The translations under genes were made by a program, and so were the position numbers. The notes beneath the pieces were generated by a model that was given only the letters and a program-made list of their open reading frames with translations, had not been told where the DNA came from and searched no databases. This document shows, one piece after another, positions 50,101-62,100 of a stretch of DNA of 64,000 nt. Position 1 is the first letter of the stretch. Every line of letters starts with the position of its first letter. The stretch comes from Trachythela sp. YZ-2020 (taxonomy: Eukaryota; Cnidaria; Anthozoa; Malacalcyonacea; Clavulariidae), in NCBI GenBank assembly GCA_016169945.1, contig JADLSH010000390.1, positions 62,001-126,000 of the forward strand, in the 5' to 3' direction.

Positions 50101-53100
50101 CTTCGAAGTTTCGAAAAAAGGCTCTTCTTCAGAAATTTTATACGTGCAGTAGCTTGTTATCAATGTCCTGACAAAGGCATTTTGCTCAAAATGTCGGAGT
50201 TTTTCAAAACCCTTTTTACGCAGAGATGCCAGCTTATAACATCTAGGTTTCACTAAACACTTTCTCGCAGAAGATGGTTTTCAGAGTGAGAAAATAGTGC
50301 GGTTAATTATTTTATACTGTAAATGTAGTTTTCCTATATATTTGGTGTAAAGTATATAATTATATTGAAATTTTCTTTACTTGGCTTTATTTGGATCTAT
50401 CAGTGTCAACATTTCTGAAATTGACCGCTATCTGCTGCTTCGTAACTGTTACTGAAACCCACCAGTAGGTTCCTAAACCTACACTGAACCAACATCTTTC
50501 AAATAACATATTTGACCTAGAGTATATGACATCTGTTGTTGTTTCTAGTGTATTTATAACCGGAGTGGCTGTGTAGTTCCTTCCTTTACGACAAATACAA
50601 ACACTACAGTTCTTCATCATTGCACCAATCCTACATTTTATGACGAGGTTTGTATCTTACTATCTTGCGATTGTACCAACAGCAATAATCATAATAATAT
50701 GTGTATTTTAAGCACTCTGTGCAATTATTTCAACATTCCTGTACCTGCTATTGCACGTCAAGGCATATTTTGAAATCTAAAGCATACGCCCTAGCTACCC
50801 ACAATCCTGGAAAAAAGTTAATGAAACATATGGCAGATCACAAAAATTATACAAAATCTCCTTCCCCCCTGAACAATGTTGGTAGTACATTATAAATAAT
50901 GCGCACAATAGTTTGTCGATTGCAGAGAATACCATCTTTCGATTTTTCAACTTAGCTAACCAACATTGTAAGGGGGGAATGGGAGTTAAAACAGATAAAA
51001 TAGTAGATCAAACAAGGTGTTTCATTAGTTTTTTCTACGATTGCAGGTTCCACTTGATCTTGATGTGCTCTACTGACTCAAAATTACCCACCGCCTGCGA
51101 ATTAAGTCAAGTATTCATGCATAAATTATACATGCACTAATTACGTCATTCACTTCTGTTCAGCCCGGGAAAGCAAGACAAACTTTTGTAAATTTCTCAT
51201 CCAATTTTCAACCAAACTGAACCAAAATTAAATGGATTTGTCTTTGGGGCCCATGGCGATTAGTTCCACAAAATTTCGTCCTAAAATGTTCGATATTTTT
51301 GAGTTATCGTGCTAACAGACAAACAAACAGCACACAAACAAACTGAAGTGAAAACATAATCTCCTGGCGGAGGTAACAATACGTTGGGTTTTTTCATTAA
51401 TCATGCACACACTTCTGGCGACTACGGCGTACATAGTACATTCAAACACCTGTTTCCTAATATTGTTTTAGTAAATGATTTCAAGCAATATTGGTATCAT
51501 TACTATCATCTGATATTACTCTGTGCCCTAGTTTTGGCTCCCCACTGTAATTTCTTAATTTATTGAACGTCTCGTTACTGAATTAAAGAACCATCGAATG
51601 TTTTTTTGCAGATCAAGATTTGTTTACCGGTTCATGTTCACGAGAAACATCATTTGCTTTTCAAATTCCATCACGTGAGTTGTGAACAAAAGAAAGCAGC
51701 AAGTGGTGCGCATGCGTCAATGAAAGGAAAGCCCGCTGTGGAGACGGAAGGTACAGTACGTCATGTAAAGTTCTGGTTTGTTAAAACAACATAAACATAA
51801 AACGTTAGAGTTATTGGTCATTTGCGATTCGTACCTTAAACTATTCCAAATCCTATTTTAATCATTACAATTTTAATCCCAACCCTAATCTGAACCCTAA
51901 ACCTTCAACCTGATCCTAACCCAAACTCCAGTCCTAACTTAATACTTGTCTAGTCTTTCTGTAAAAATGTGTTGTTTGTAAACAATATTTTGTACTTGTT
52001 AGTTCAAGGTTACCCGTAATTGAGCAACAAGCTCTGTGGGACTAACCTGTGACAAAGATTGTAAATAATAAATAAATATTGTGACGTCATTTTTGGGACA
52101 TTTGTATCGAGTCACCCAGAGTTATGCGTGTATACAAACAATTTCAAATGATGTCACTATTTTCAACACGGTCCTGTGATGTACGGTCCAGAAAGATGTG
52201 TTAATGAGGGTCACTGATATCCGTTATTTTCTTATCTAGTCGGATACGCCTGGCTGCCTCTTCTTAAGGACGGCAGGTATGGTTTGTACTGTACTACTTC
52301 AAGGTCCCCCCAAGGCACCTAATCAAGTTGTAGGTCTTCACACAGTTACATGAGGTTTCTTATAAGCGTATCTGATTAAAATGATCGCCTCATTCGCATG
52401 TGAGAACAGCACTTCCAGTTTGACTCTATACCCCAGGCTTTCTCCGTGCACTCCGGTTTCCTCCTGTATTAACACAGGTCGGCTGGACCAACAAGCGATA
52501 GCCTGCGTGGCCGGCCCTCGTTGGAGGGAAAAAGAAGAACAGGGAATGAGGGCCTGCAAGAAAACCCAGCTTTCATGACTAAACGCCCTAATAAAGGCTC
52601 ATTAAAATTGACCAATACAAATGCAGCTGGACTATAGGGGAAACCCCAAACCGAAGGAAATGTATTCGCTTGTGCATAAACATGTCAATCAAGACGAAGA
52701 AATGTAATAATATATTCCTGTGTGCGTAAACATGTCAATTAATTCTTGGTGTTGACCAATCAAATTCTACGTTCAAAAATTGAACGACGTTTAGTCATGA
52801 AAGCTGGGTTTTCTTGCAGGCCCTCATTCCCTGTTCTTCCTTCCCCCTCCAACGAGGGCCGGCCACGCAGGCTAACAAGCGATGGCTTGTATTGTTGGTA
52901 TAGAAAAGAACGGTTTAGAACTGATGAAGCTATCCAATCCAAATATTAAAGTGTGAAGTGAAATTTAGGAAATTTCCATTTAGGATTGTGCATTCAGAAT
53001 TGAGTATTCCCCTGGCAACTTCAGCTCCTGATGGATATTTGGATTCTCGTTTTGGTGGATTGGGCAAGGTACAGTTTCAATATCCCATTTTGTTAATGCA

Positions 53101-56100
53101 AAACATTTCCTAGTTCCAGTCCTCCCTCGGAGCAAAAATACATTACTCTGCCTCGTGCCAGCCCCTTTGCCAGCCCCATCTTAACGTTTGCCGAGTAATG
53201 ACTTTTCCCCCAGCGAGGAGTAGAACTAGGAAAAATTTGGATTAATGAAATGAATGGTCTATTGCTTGTGCATCTTATATTCGTCTCAAATTAATGATAT
53301 TCCTTGGCCGACAACCGTTTCGTTGCTTCTTGCAACTTCTTTAGTTATTTCTTTAATTTAGTTCTCGTCACAAACGGTCGAGAAAATGTTAACCGCGTTC
53401 TTTACATTTACAAAAATCGTGACCTTCAGGTGCATATGTAGAAATAGTTGATAATTTCACAATGCCCCGTTTTCATTAGTGTACTGTACAATTTGTTTCG
53501 TTCTTACTTCTTCCTGGTCCCATGTATGGACCTATATATGGATATTATTCATAATCTTGTATGTTATTAATATTGTTAAGCAATTCATAACTCTTCATAC
53601 TTGATTTAAATGTAGAATATTGGACCGGATGTAAAATGGCTGGATGGTGGTAAGCCACTTCTGAAGATCTCAACCAAAGTTGTATCCACTGTTCATACAC
53701 AGGTAACTAACAACAGTTCACTGCCTTCAAATTTTTTTTCAGCATTGTGGTTTACAGGAAGTAGGCTGCGAAATTCTTGTTCCAGTATTACTCTTTGATT
53801 ATTACAGACTTTCCCCTTTATCCTCGTCTGGTGTAAGCCAGAGTAAAGTACTTAAAAGTCCGGTTGATTGATAAGAGTTAAAAAGCAATTACTTTTACAT
53901 GCAGTTTATCTTTCAGAGAAGAGTTTTGATGATTTTGTTTCAAACTAAAGAAATGTGTGTGAACTTTGAGATGGGAAATATGTCCCATGACAACAACTAT
54001 GTATAAGCACTGTACCTTAAAGTACAATGAAGATTAATACATTCTACCAATTCACTCATCTGGCAGAGTTTAGTCTTAGAAATTAAGAATGCATGGTCGT
54101 TCAGCTTTCTGTATGAGATTACCCACATATGTACGTCTGTATAATGTCATATTTTGCATATTATTACATGTCATTCTACACACAATAACTAGGTTCTCAC
54201 ATTTCTCAAACCCTTTGAATCACATATATAGTCAATAGTAAGGTGTTTATGGAAACATAAGTATATCTGACTTACTGTATGTGTTTTATTCAAGGATGTG
54301 CAAGTAGACAGCTTGTTTCGTCATTTGCAAGAATCAGACGGAACTCCTGCCAGCGAACGAGAAACATCAAACCTGTTGAAGGTTAGTTTGATAATAAAAC
54401 AATTTTAAACAAAAAGTGAAAATTCTGCCTGAGGTAAGGACAAATCCATTGGCTACCTTTATGTGATGGTTATGAGCAGCATCGTTAAAACAGGTTTATA
54501 TAAACGAGACGTAACTGCGTGTTTATTGGAAGTAATACAGCAGCTTTATTATGTGTTTATATGAGCCCTACTTGAAGAGCCAGCCCTCGTACCAAATTCC
54601 CCCTACCCCCAACCCCTGTATTTACTCAGTCATTAATTTTTTAGCTTCTCTTTGCTGCTGATAACAGTGTAATTATTGAATATCTTCCAACGATATTAAA
54701 TCAACTTCTTCATGTCCTGATTGTTACAAAACTTAGTGAAGTAACCAAGAACACTGTCAGGTAACAATAATTGTTGATAAAATCTTCAAAGTGTTTCGTT
54801 AATTTGTTCTTTCCACGTACAGGAACGTCGTAGTTAGATCATAGTTGACAGAATACAAGATTTAGATACTCTGCGTGCAATACATCTCATTAACTATTTT
54901 AGTCTAGGTTTATTAGAAAAGATGGTTCTAAAGACTAATGCATCGTCACATGGTCTTATACTTTTTCTAACTGACAAATAGCCATCGATCTCTTTAATTA
55001 CACATCTCAGACTTGAATATTTCTATTTGTAGAGTTTTAGTAAGATTTGTGTCACAGCTTCACGATGTGAACCGCAGTGATGTCCTGCATTCTTATGTTA
55101 AGGTGAGAACTGAGTAATGATATTTTTTCTACTACTGCAGCTGTCATCTACACTGAGGTTTACGCGTCATGAAATTTCACGACAATGGACCTCAGTATAA
55201 TCATGCAGCTAACAGATAACTCACATTTATCTAGTTACCATAGTGATTGTTTAAATAATATTGGCATAGAATGGTATAGTTGATTGGCAACGGACATAAA
55301 CACGCCTAAACTGTTCAGATCTATGATGTCCTGTCTTCACTCGTTAGAACAAATTTTGTTGTTAGGACATGTTTTGTTGTTACATGTTTGATTTTACAAA
55401 GCAATTGGACCATCGTGAAATCCTCGTTGTTTGTGTGTATTCTTTCCTAATTATACTTTATGTCCAATAGAAGCAAAAAACTATTCCATTAAGTAATGAA
55501 CTTTCCATTGGGTTTTTCAGTATTCATTCGTAACTGACCAGTTGTCAGGTTTTGACAAAACTGTTTACGAGGAACTGACTAAAGGGTTGTTGGAATTTTT
55601 GAAACCTGGAGCCGATTCTACGATTACTTCAAGTTTTTTAAAAGTATGTATAGTTATTGTTTTGTTTTAAAGCTTGCAGTTTGATAATAATTTGGAGTTA
55701 GTAATCTTGTTGTTGTTTTTGTTCATTTACACGACATGTCTTCTCGTTAACGATTCTCAGAAATGTCGCATTTCAATTTGCAACAAATGTCTCCAGATAC
55801 AGTAGATGAAAGTATAGAACAGATTCCAAAAAAGTAAAATTGTTCTTTACACTGGTCTTATTTCTCTATTTTAGCACGCCTGGTGGTTTTTTGAAGTAAT
55901 TTTGAAAAGCATGGGAGGTCATTTGATTCAGAGTGGAAAACTACGGGTCAGTTTTAACTAACAGGAAGATATATTTATTATTTATTTACTTTACAACCAT
56001 ACAAAAAGTTTATACACGCATGGTTGAAGGTGTGGTCAACAGGACATGGGTCCCATATGAAGACCAACCTGACAAAAGTTACAGAACATTACGAAATAGA

Positions 56101-59100
56101 CATAAATTAATGACAAGGACAATACACTATTTACATATTAAAGGAAAAAATTAGGAACAACAGCTTAAATTGTAAAATATATAGAAATTATATATATATT
56201 TTAAACCACCGTAGAATTTACTCGCAGTACAAGGGGGGGTTACTTTTGGGAGGAGCTATATTCGGCGAGGGCCTACTTTTGTTTGGTTTATAAACATCAT
56301 GAAAGAAAAAATATCAGAGGAAACCTCCGTTCTTCACCAAAGGTTATTCATCATATTAGTTTTTATCTCGTCAACTTTTTCTGATTCTGTATTATACAAC
56401 TCCTAAACTGACCGAATCGTCACGTGATGAATGGTATAAGGGGGGAGCTGCTTTCGGTGAGGATTTACTTTCGGAGGGGGAGGGTGCTAATTTCTGGGGG
56501 TACGCGCTACTTTCGGGAATTTTTTAAGGTATCACAAAAATAACATCATTTTCAGCGCGCCGCTACTAGAGTACCTTCATGGGGCAGTCACCGTACAAGA
56601 GTTCTCTACTGTATTTGTCGAGTACAACTGATTTAGAGATGTCTACATTACAAAGTTCTTAATATGTTTCCTTTCTTTTCCAGAGCAAGCGTGAAACAAG
56701 ATACAGTAAAGAATTTTATGAAAGTCTGGAACATCTATTACAACTCTTCGTACCTCAGATTTTACGACGACTGAAGGAAGAAGCACATGTTGCCAAGGTA
56801 TTTTTGTTTTTATCCAGAGTATATTTAAGTACAGTTTATTCTCGAGGGGGGGGGGGGGGTATTGAACGGGTGCTGGTCACGAAGCGTGTCACTATTACCG
56901 ACCGTCAAAAAGAAGCAGGGTGCATAATTTCTGCAGAAGGAACTACGCCAGTGTTCTGTGAATTCTTGGTCCGTCATAATATTTTTAAAAATAAGGTTTC
57001 CTAAATAGTCAGAAAGACCCCTAAAAAGCTACAAATTTGGCCTAAAAAATTTGATTCGAGAAGAAAATTGGCACTTCCGTTGGCCAAGGCTGCTCACCCC
57101 TTACGAAGTTGGGATAAATCCATCCCGGTGTAAGTTTGGTGATAATGGTGATAATATATTGTCTCATGTTGTATTACTGTATATGGTCACTACAAACATG
57201 TTTTGTATATACATTTCCAGTCCTCGCAATTTTCGGCGGCAAAAGGCAATTGCCGCCGATAATGCCGCCGAAGATTAAATTATCGGCGGCAATTTTTTGC
57301 CGCCGACGAATTTTTGTGTCACTGATGATGCTTCACTGCCTTCTCAATTCGATTAATTCTTCCAAGTATGAACATATGGTTATGATTTTAATTATTTGTA
57401 GTTCACTTCACAGAAAATAATTCGGGAAAGTGAACTATTCTTTTGTGAACACTTTTATTTTTGTGGCTTATTTTAAAATACATCGAAAGTAGTTCTGATA
57501 TACTTCATGTAACTTCAAGTTCCACCAAACATACACACCGCTGGCCACGTGTAACGACGGGTTTGGTTTCGTCCATGTGCAACAATTTTAGAACAACGTC
57601 CGTAGTGTAACAAAGTTAAAACTAAAAGATTGATAGCTGGTCTCAATGTTATTGTGTGTGAAACAACGTTTCTTCGAATATCAAACACTTTTAATCAGTA
57701 GAGTCAAGAGAATACTATAAAATAATTCAGTTCTCTGTCAAAGTCAGTGTCATTTTATAAGAGACAAAAAAATTGCCGCCGAACTGCCGCCGAACTTCGA
57801 AATATCGGCGGCAATTTTTTGCCGCCGAAGATTTATCAAAATTGCGAGGACTGCATTTCTCTATATTCATGAGTGTAAATTTTTCTTTTGTTTTTTAGGA
57901 AGCGAACGTACACATGGCGTATTTTGTTAAGGTATACAACATGTTACTGTAAGTCTGTAACGACAGGTCCTCTCGCTTCAATTAGTCTGTAGACTTTAGA
58001 GTGTCAACGTAGGATTAGCTTAATATATAATTGCAAATTATTTATATTCACTTTTCGTTTTTGTTTTAGGGTTGTTTTACCTACATAGACCGCGGCTTCG
58101 TTTTCCAAATGATATCATATTACAATGAACAATTCAAAGACGCTGATACCCAGGTAACACACCAGCTACACGCTGATGTCCCGAGTAAATACTCGTTACA
58201 AATATTGAAGTTCCATGTTCTCGTTTAAATATAGAAAATCTTTCGTTTTAGATGATGGAATTTAGGTTTCATTTCCTGAAGATAATTTGTCAACATGAAC
58301 ATTATATTCCGCTCAATTTGCCTTTGGACTGTCGAGCAAGTGGCGACCTGTACGAGTTTGAACTTACAGATAGTTACTGTAAAAATCACTTTTTATGTGG
58401 ACTGCTTCTACGCCAGGTGGGTCGTTATTTCTATTTTACTTTTATTCTATTTTACTATTTATATACCGAAAAATGCAACTTAGGCCCTCTCCAGTTGCTG
58501 ATCATTAACCGCAAGTTCGGTATATATGATGGGAGTGATGCCAGTATTAGGTATGGGTAAATATCAAGATTTTTTTCGGCATATCGTTCGATAGGAATAA
58601 TAGTAGAAGGTGTTTGTATATGGAATACTCGAACGAAAATTTATATACATTTTTAAACTCGGCAACTGGACTTGGTTAGAGCGCTGCACCGGAATCGCAG
58701 GGTCGCAGGTTCAATTCCTTTCAGAGGGCCTAAGTTGCATTTTTCGTTCGAGTTTTCCATCTACAAACACCTTCTACTATTTTATCCTATCGAACGAAAT
58801 GCCGAGAAAAAAACTTGATATTTACCCATACCTAATACTTCCATCACTCCCGTTCCATCTACAAACACCTTCTAACTTTACTTTACTTTACTTTACTTTA
58901 CTTTACTTTACTTTACTTTACTTTACTTTACTTTACTTTACTTTACTTTACTTTATGTTTTAGGTTAGCCAAGCTCTTGCAGGTGGAAGACTTATTCGTA
59001 GGATGGCTATACGAATACTTCGTGATTTGTTGATCAAACATGAGCTGGATGATAGATATTCTGAAAAGGTATTTTAGTTATATTATGTTAGGTTGAAGGT

Positions 59101-62100
59101 AAAGGTAGGGGTGCAAATCTGTCTTACCACATGGTTTTACTTACAGCTGAGAGGTCACCGAGTTGCAGGTTAACTAAGGGCGCAGCTGACAGCCACCACT
59201 TTACTTTATTTTACTTTATTAGAATTCGTCGCATTGTGTAAGAATATTTACAGAAATACAATAAATATATCACAATAAAAAGGAAAAACTACATAAATAT
59301 ACAACTTTGACGACAGGAGAGAAAACAGGATATAATCCCAATTGATATCCTCCCCATAAAACAAAACTCCGAAAACCCCTCGAAACACAGGAGAGAACGA
59401 ACCACAATTCTACTTACTTAGGTTTTCAAGCACATTATATGTCACAGCAGGGTTATCCATGAAGTAGCAAAACCCTACCCTCTTGGGGTAGCACGCTAAC
59501 CGTATCTGCCACCCGTGCTCATTATAGTGCTAAATGTTCTACATTACATAGGAGAAACAATCCCGTATAGCGGCACTCTACCTTCCCTTCCTAACCATCA
59601 CACTGGAACACGCTGGAAGGTTCCCTGGCAGTCATCATTCTGAAAAGACTTGGTCATCTTCTCAAACGATGCTTGCATCAAATGATCAAAACACAGACGC
59701 TGCGTCAGGCTCAGACTCATACCCTGCCAGCATTTCTTCGAGAACTACGACAATTGCCTCGTTGTCTGAAGCTGCTAGCAGAATTAATGCTCAATTTCCA
59801 TTTGAAGATGAGGAAACGAAAGATTTAATCCTTTGTATGTTGTATATTTTAAAGAATTTGGAACAAAGTAAGTACTATATGTATAAAGTTTTGATATATT
59901 CTCACGGCGCATCTCACGGTCAACGTGCGTAATATATACAGTAGCTGTAATTGAATTAGTCAGTGAGTCGGTCGTCAGTGAGGTCGCCTAAATCTTTTAA
60001 CTCAGAAATTTGGATAGAAAGTCAATGATAAACGTAAATGTGGAAGGTTATAACTGTCTTGCCTAAGAAATAAAAGAAGAATACGTACACGGAAGATCTC
60101 GTAGTGTTTTGTGCGATAATATGTCTTGTAAACATTTTATTTAGTCTAGTCAAGGTATCAAATAATGTAGGGCCTTGAACAAAGGTTTAATACAGTGTAT
60201 CTTGCAAAAAGCACCGTGGGATATTGCAAACTTGATGGTTTTTGCATTACAATGTCAACAATAGTATTTTCTTGCATCTATATAGCAATTGTTCTGGATT
60301 GGTTCAAACAGATTTCAAGCTCAAATTCCAAGTTGAATTCCTGGAATACTCCATTCAGTACTCTACGACCTCAACAGGACAAGATGTATTCAAAATTTGC
60401 ATCTGTTATTGACTTCTTTGATTTACTTCAGTAAGTAGGCAAATGTTTTAGTGTATTTATATATAGGTTTATCACTGATTGTTGTAACTAACTAGAAGTT
60501 GGATTAAGGGATTCAATTCGAGGATAAAGATTGACCAACCTCTAGACTTCATCAAATTTATCCAATTCTATCCAGTGATCAAACTTCATCTTCATCTAGT
60601 CCTAAGCTAAATAAAAACCCACGTTTTAAATATCGTCTTATGACAGAGATATGATTGGCTAATTTTCTATGAATTATCAAATATGAAATTATATTAACCA
60701 CAGTGTATAATATGCGTACAGAGGAAATCATGTCATTTAATTGTGATGACTTGTAATTATTAATATCTTTAGACTTAGTGTGAAACACTTACAATATCGA
60801 GGGAAAGCGAGCATAACAACTCAGAGGTAATTACTATAAATGGTATACATGTACTTAAAACTCGAGATTTTAAAGACTTTATCGAACTGTTCGTTTTACA
60901 CTTTCTCATGATATATATTTTATTATATACCAAATCGCAAAGATTACTCTAGTATCTCATTGATTGGAGGTTTATCACGATAGGCGGTCTCGGGATCGTA
61001 AAAGATTTGCTTTCCCGAGGTCACAGTAAATAAGTGTCAAATGTACTCAAAAGTTAGTCATATTCAACCCGCCATTTTGTGTGGCAAAAATCATGGCATT
61101 CCGAACATCAGCGCACGCTAGACGTGTCATGTGTTGTGACGTCACTTACAAGAGTTTGGCTGAATAAACTATTTAGAAATTCGAAGTGTGTTTTACTCTT
61201 ATTTTCAGTCCTCCAAAGCAAGCCGTCAAATCATATTTTGAGCAAAAATATCAGGAAAATATTCGTCCAACTCGCGCCTCATTGAGAAGCCAAAGTCAAG
61301 CTGGTAAGTAAAGCCGCTCATTTTGTGAACCGTACAAGGAGTGCATTGATTGACAAGATCTTGTTGTCATGAAAACGCGTAATTCAACTAAAGGCCGTTT
61401 TCCATTACGGGCGCTTTGTCCGCACGGGCGAAGCGACCTTGCTTGGGAATGTGAAGGGTACAGTATTTTGAGTGTCGTGTGAATTCATGAATAATTAATA
61501 GTCTTTGCACCCAATCAAATTTCAAAGATTTACACGAAAGAAATCGAAAGTTACTTTAAAGTTGTGACGGTTCTTGAAATGAGATGTCACCTTTAGTTTT
61601 CTATTTTCCAGTATCATATGTTGATTCTCAAATACGAATTTTGATGGAAGGAAATATTGTTAACGAACTTGGCCTGGTTGTTCTGGATTTGGTCGAGTTA
61701 TTTTCCTGTCACTTTCGGGTAAATATAAATACTTTTGCCTTTATCTTTGATAGTTTCATATTCATCCCAGGCGACAATTAAAAAAAAGTACTCCAAATAA
61801 AGGAATCTTGTGAACTCAAAATTTGAGTGGTAAGCGCGTATAACTTGTTTCAATCAGGTTTATTCATTGAACTATAAATAAACTGGAACGCTAACTCAGT
61901 TTTTCTGAGGTTTGAGTTGAAATAAAAGTTATATTTGATATAAAAACCTCAAGATTTTAGGTAAAAAGGAAATACTTAAAACTTTGAAGGAATATTTGCC
62001 GTATTTTACAAAATTGCGGTTGTTTTTGTATTTTTTAAGTATTTCCATTTTGCCTAAAGTCTTGAAGTTTTTATATCAAATAGAACTTTTTAATAGCTTC

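Noticed and set aside
58661..58730. A genuine tRNA gene within DOCK intron 28
   Set aside because: The D-arm region is shortened relative to the copy at 30861 and there is no paired acceptor stem. It is a SINE-head copy.
58610..58963. 117-residue frame ending in repeated Leu-Tyr-Phe-Thr
   Set aside because: It is made of a tRNA-like SINE core and the CTTTA microsatellite.
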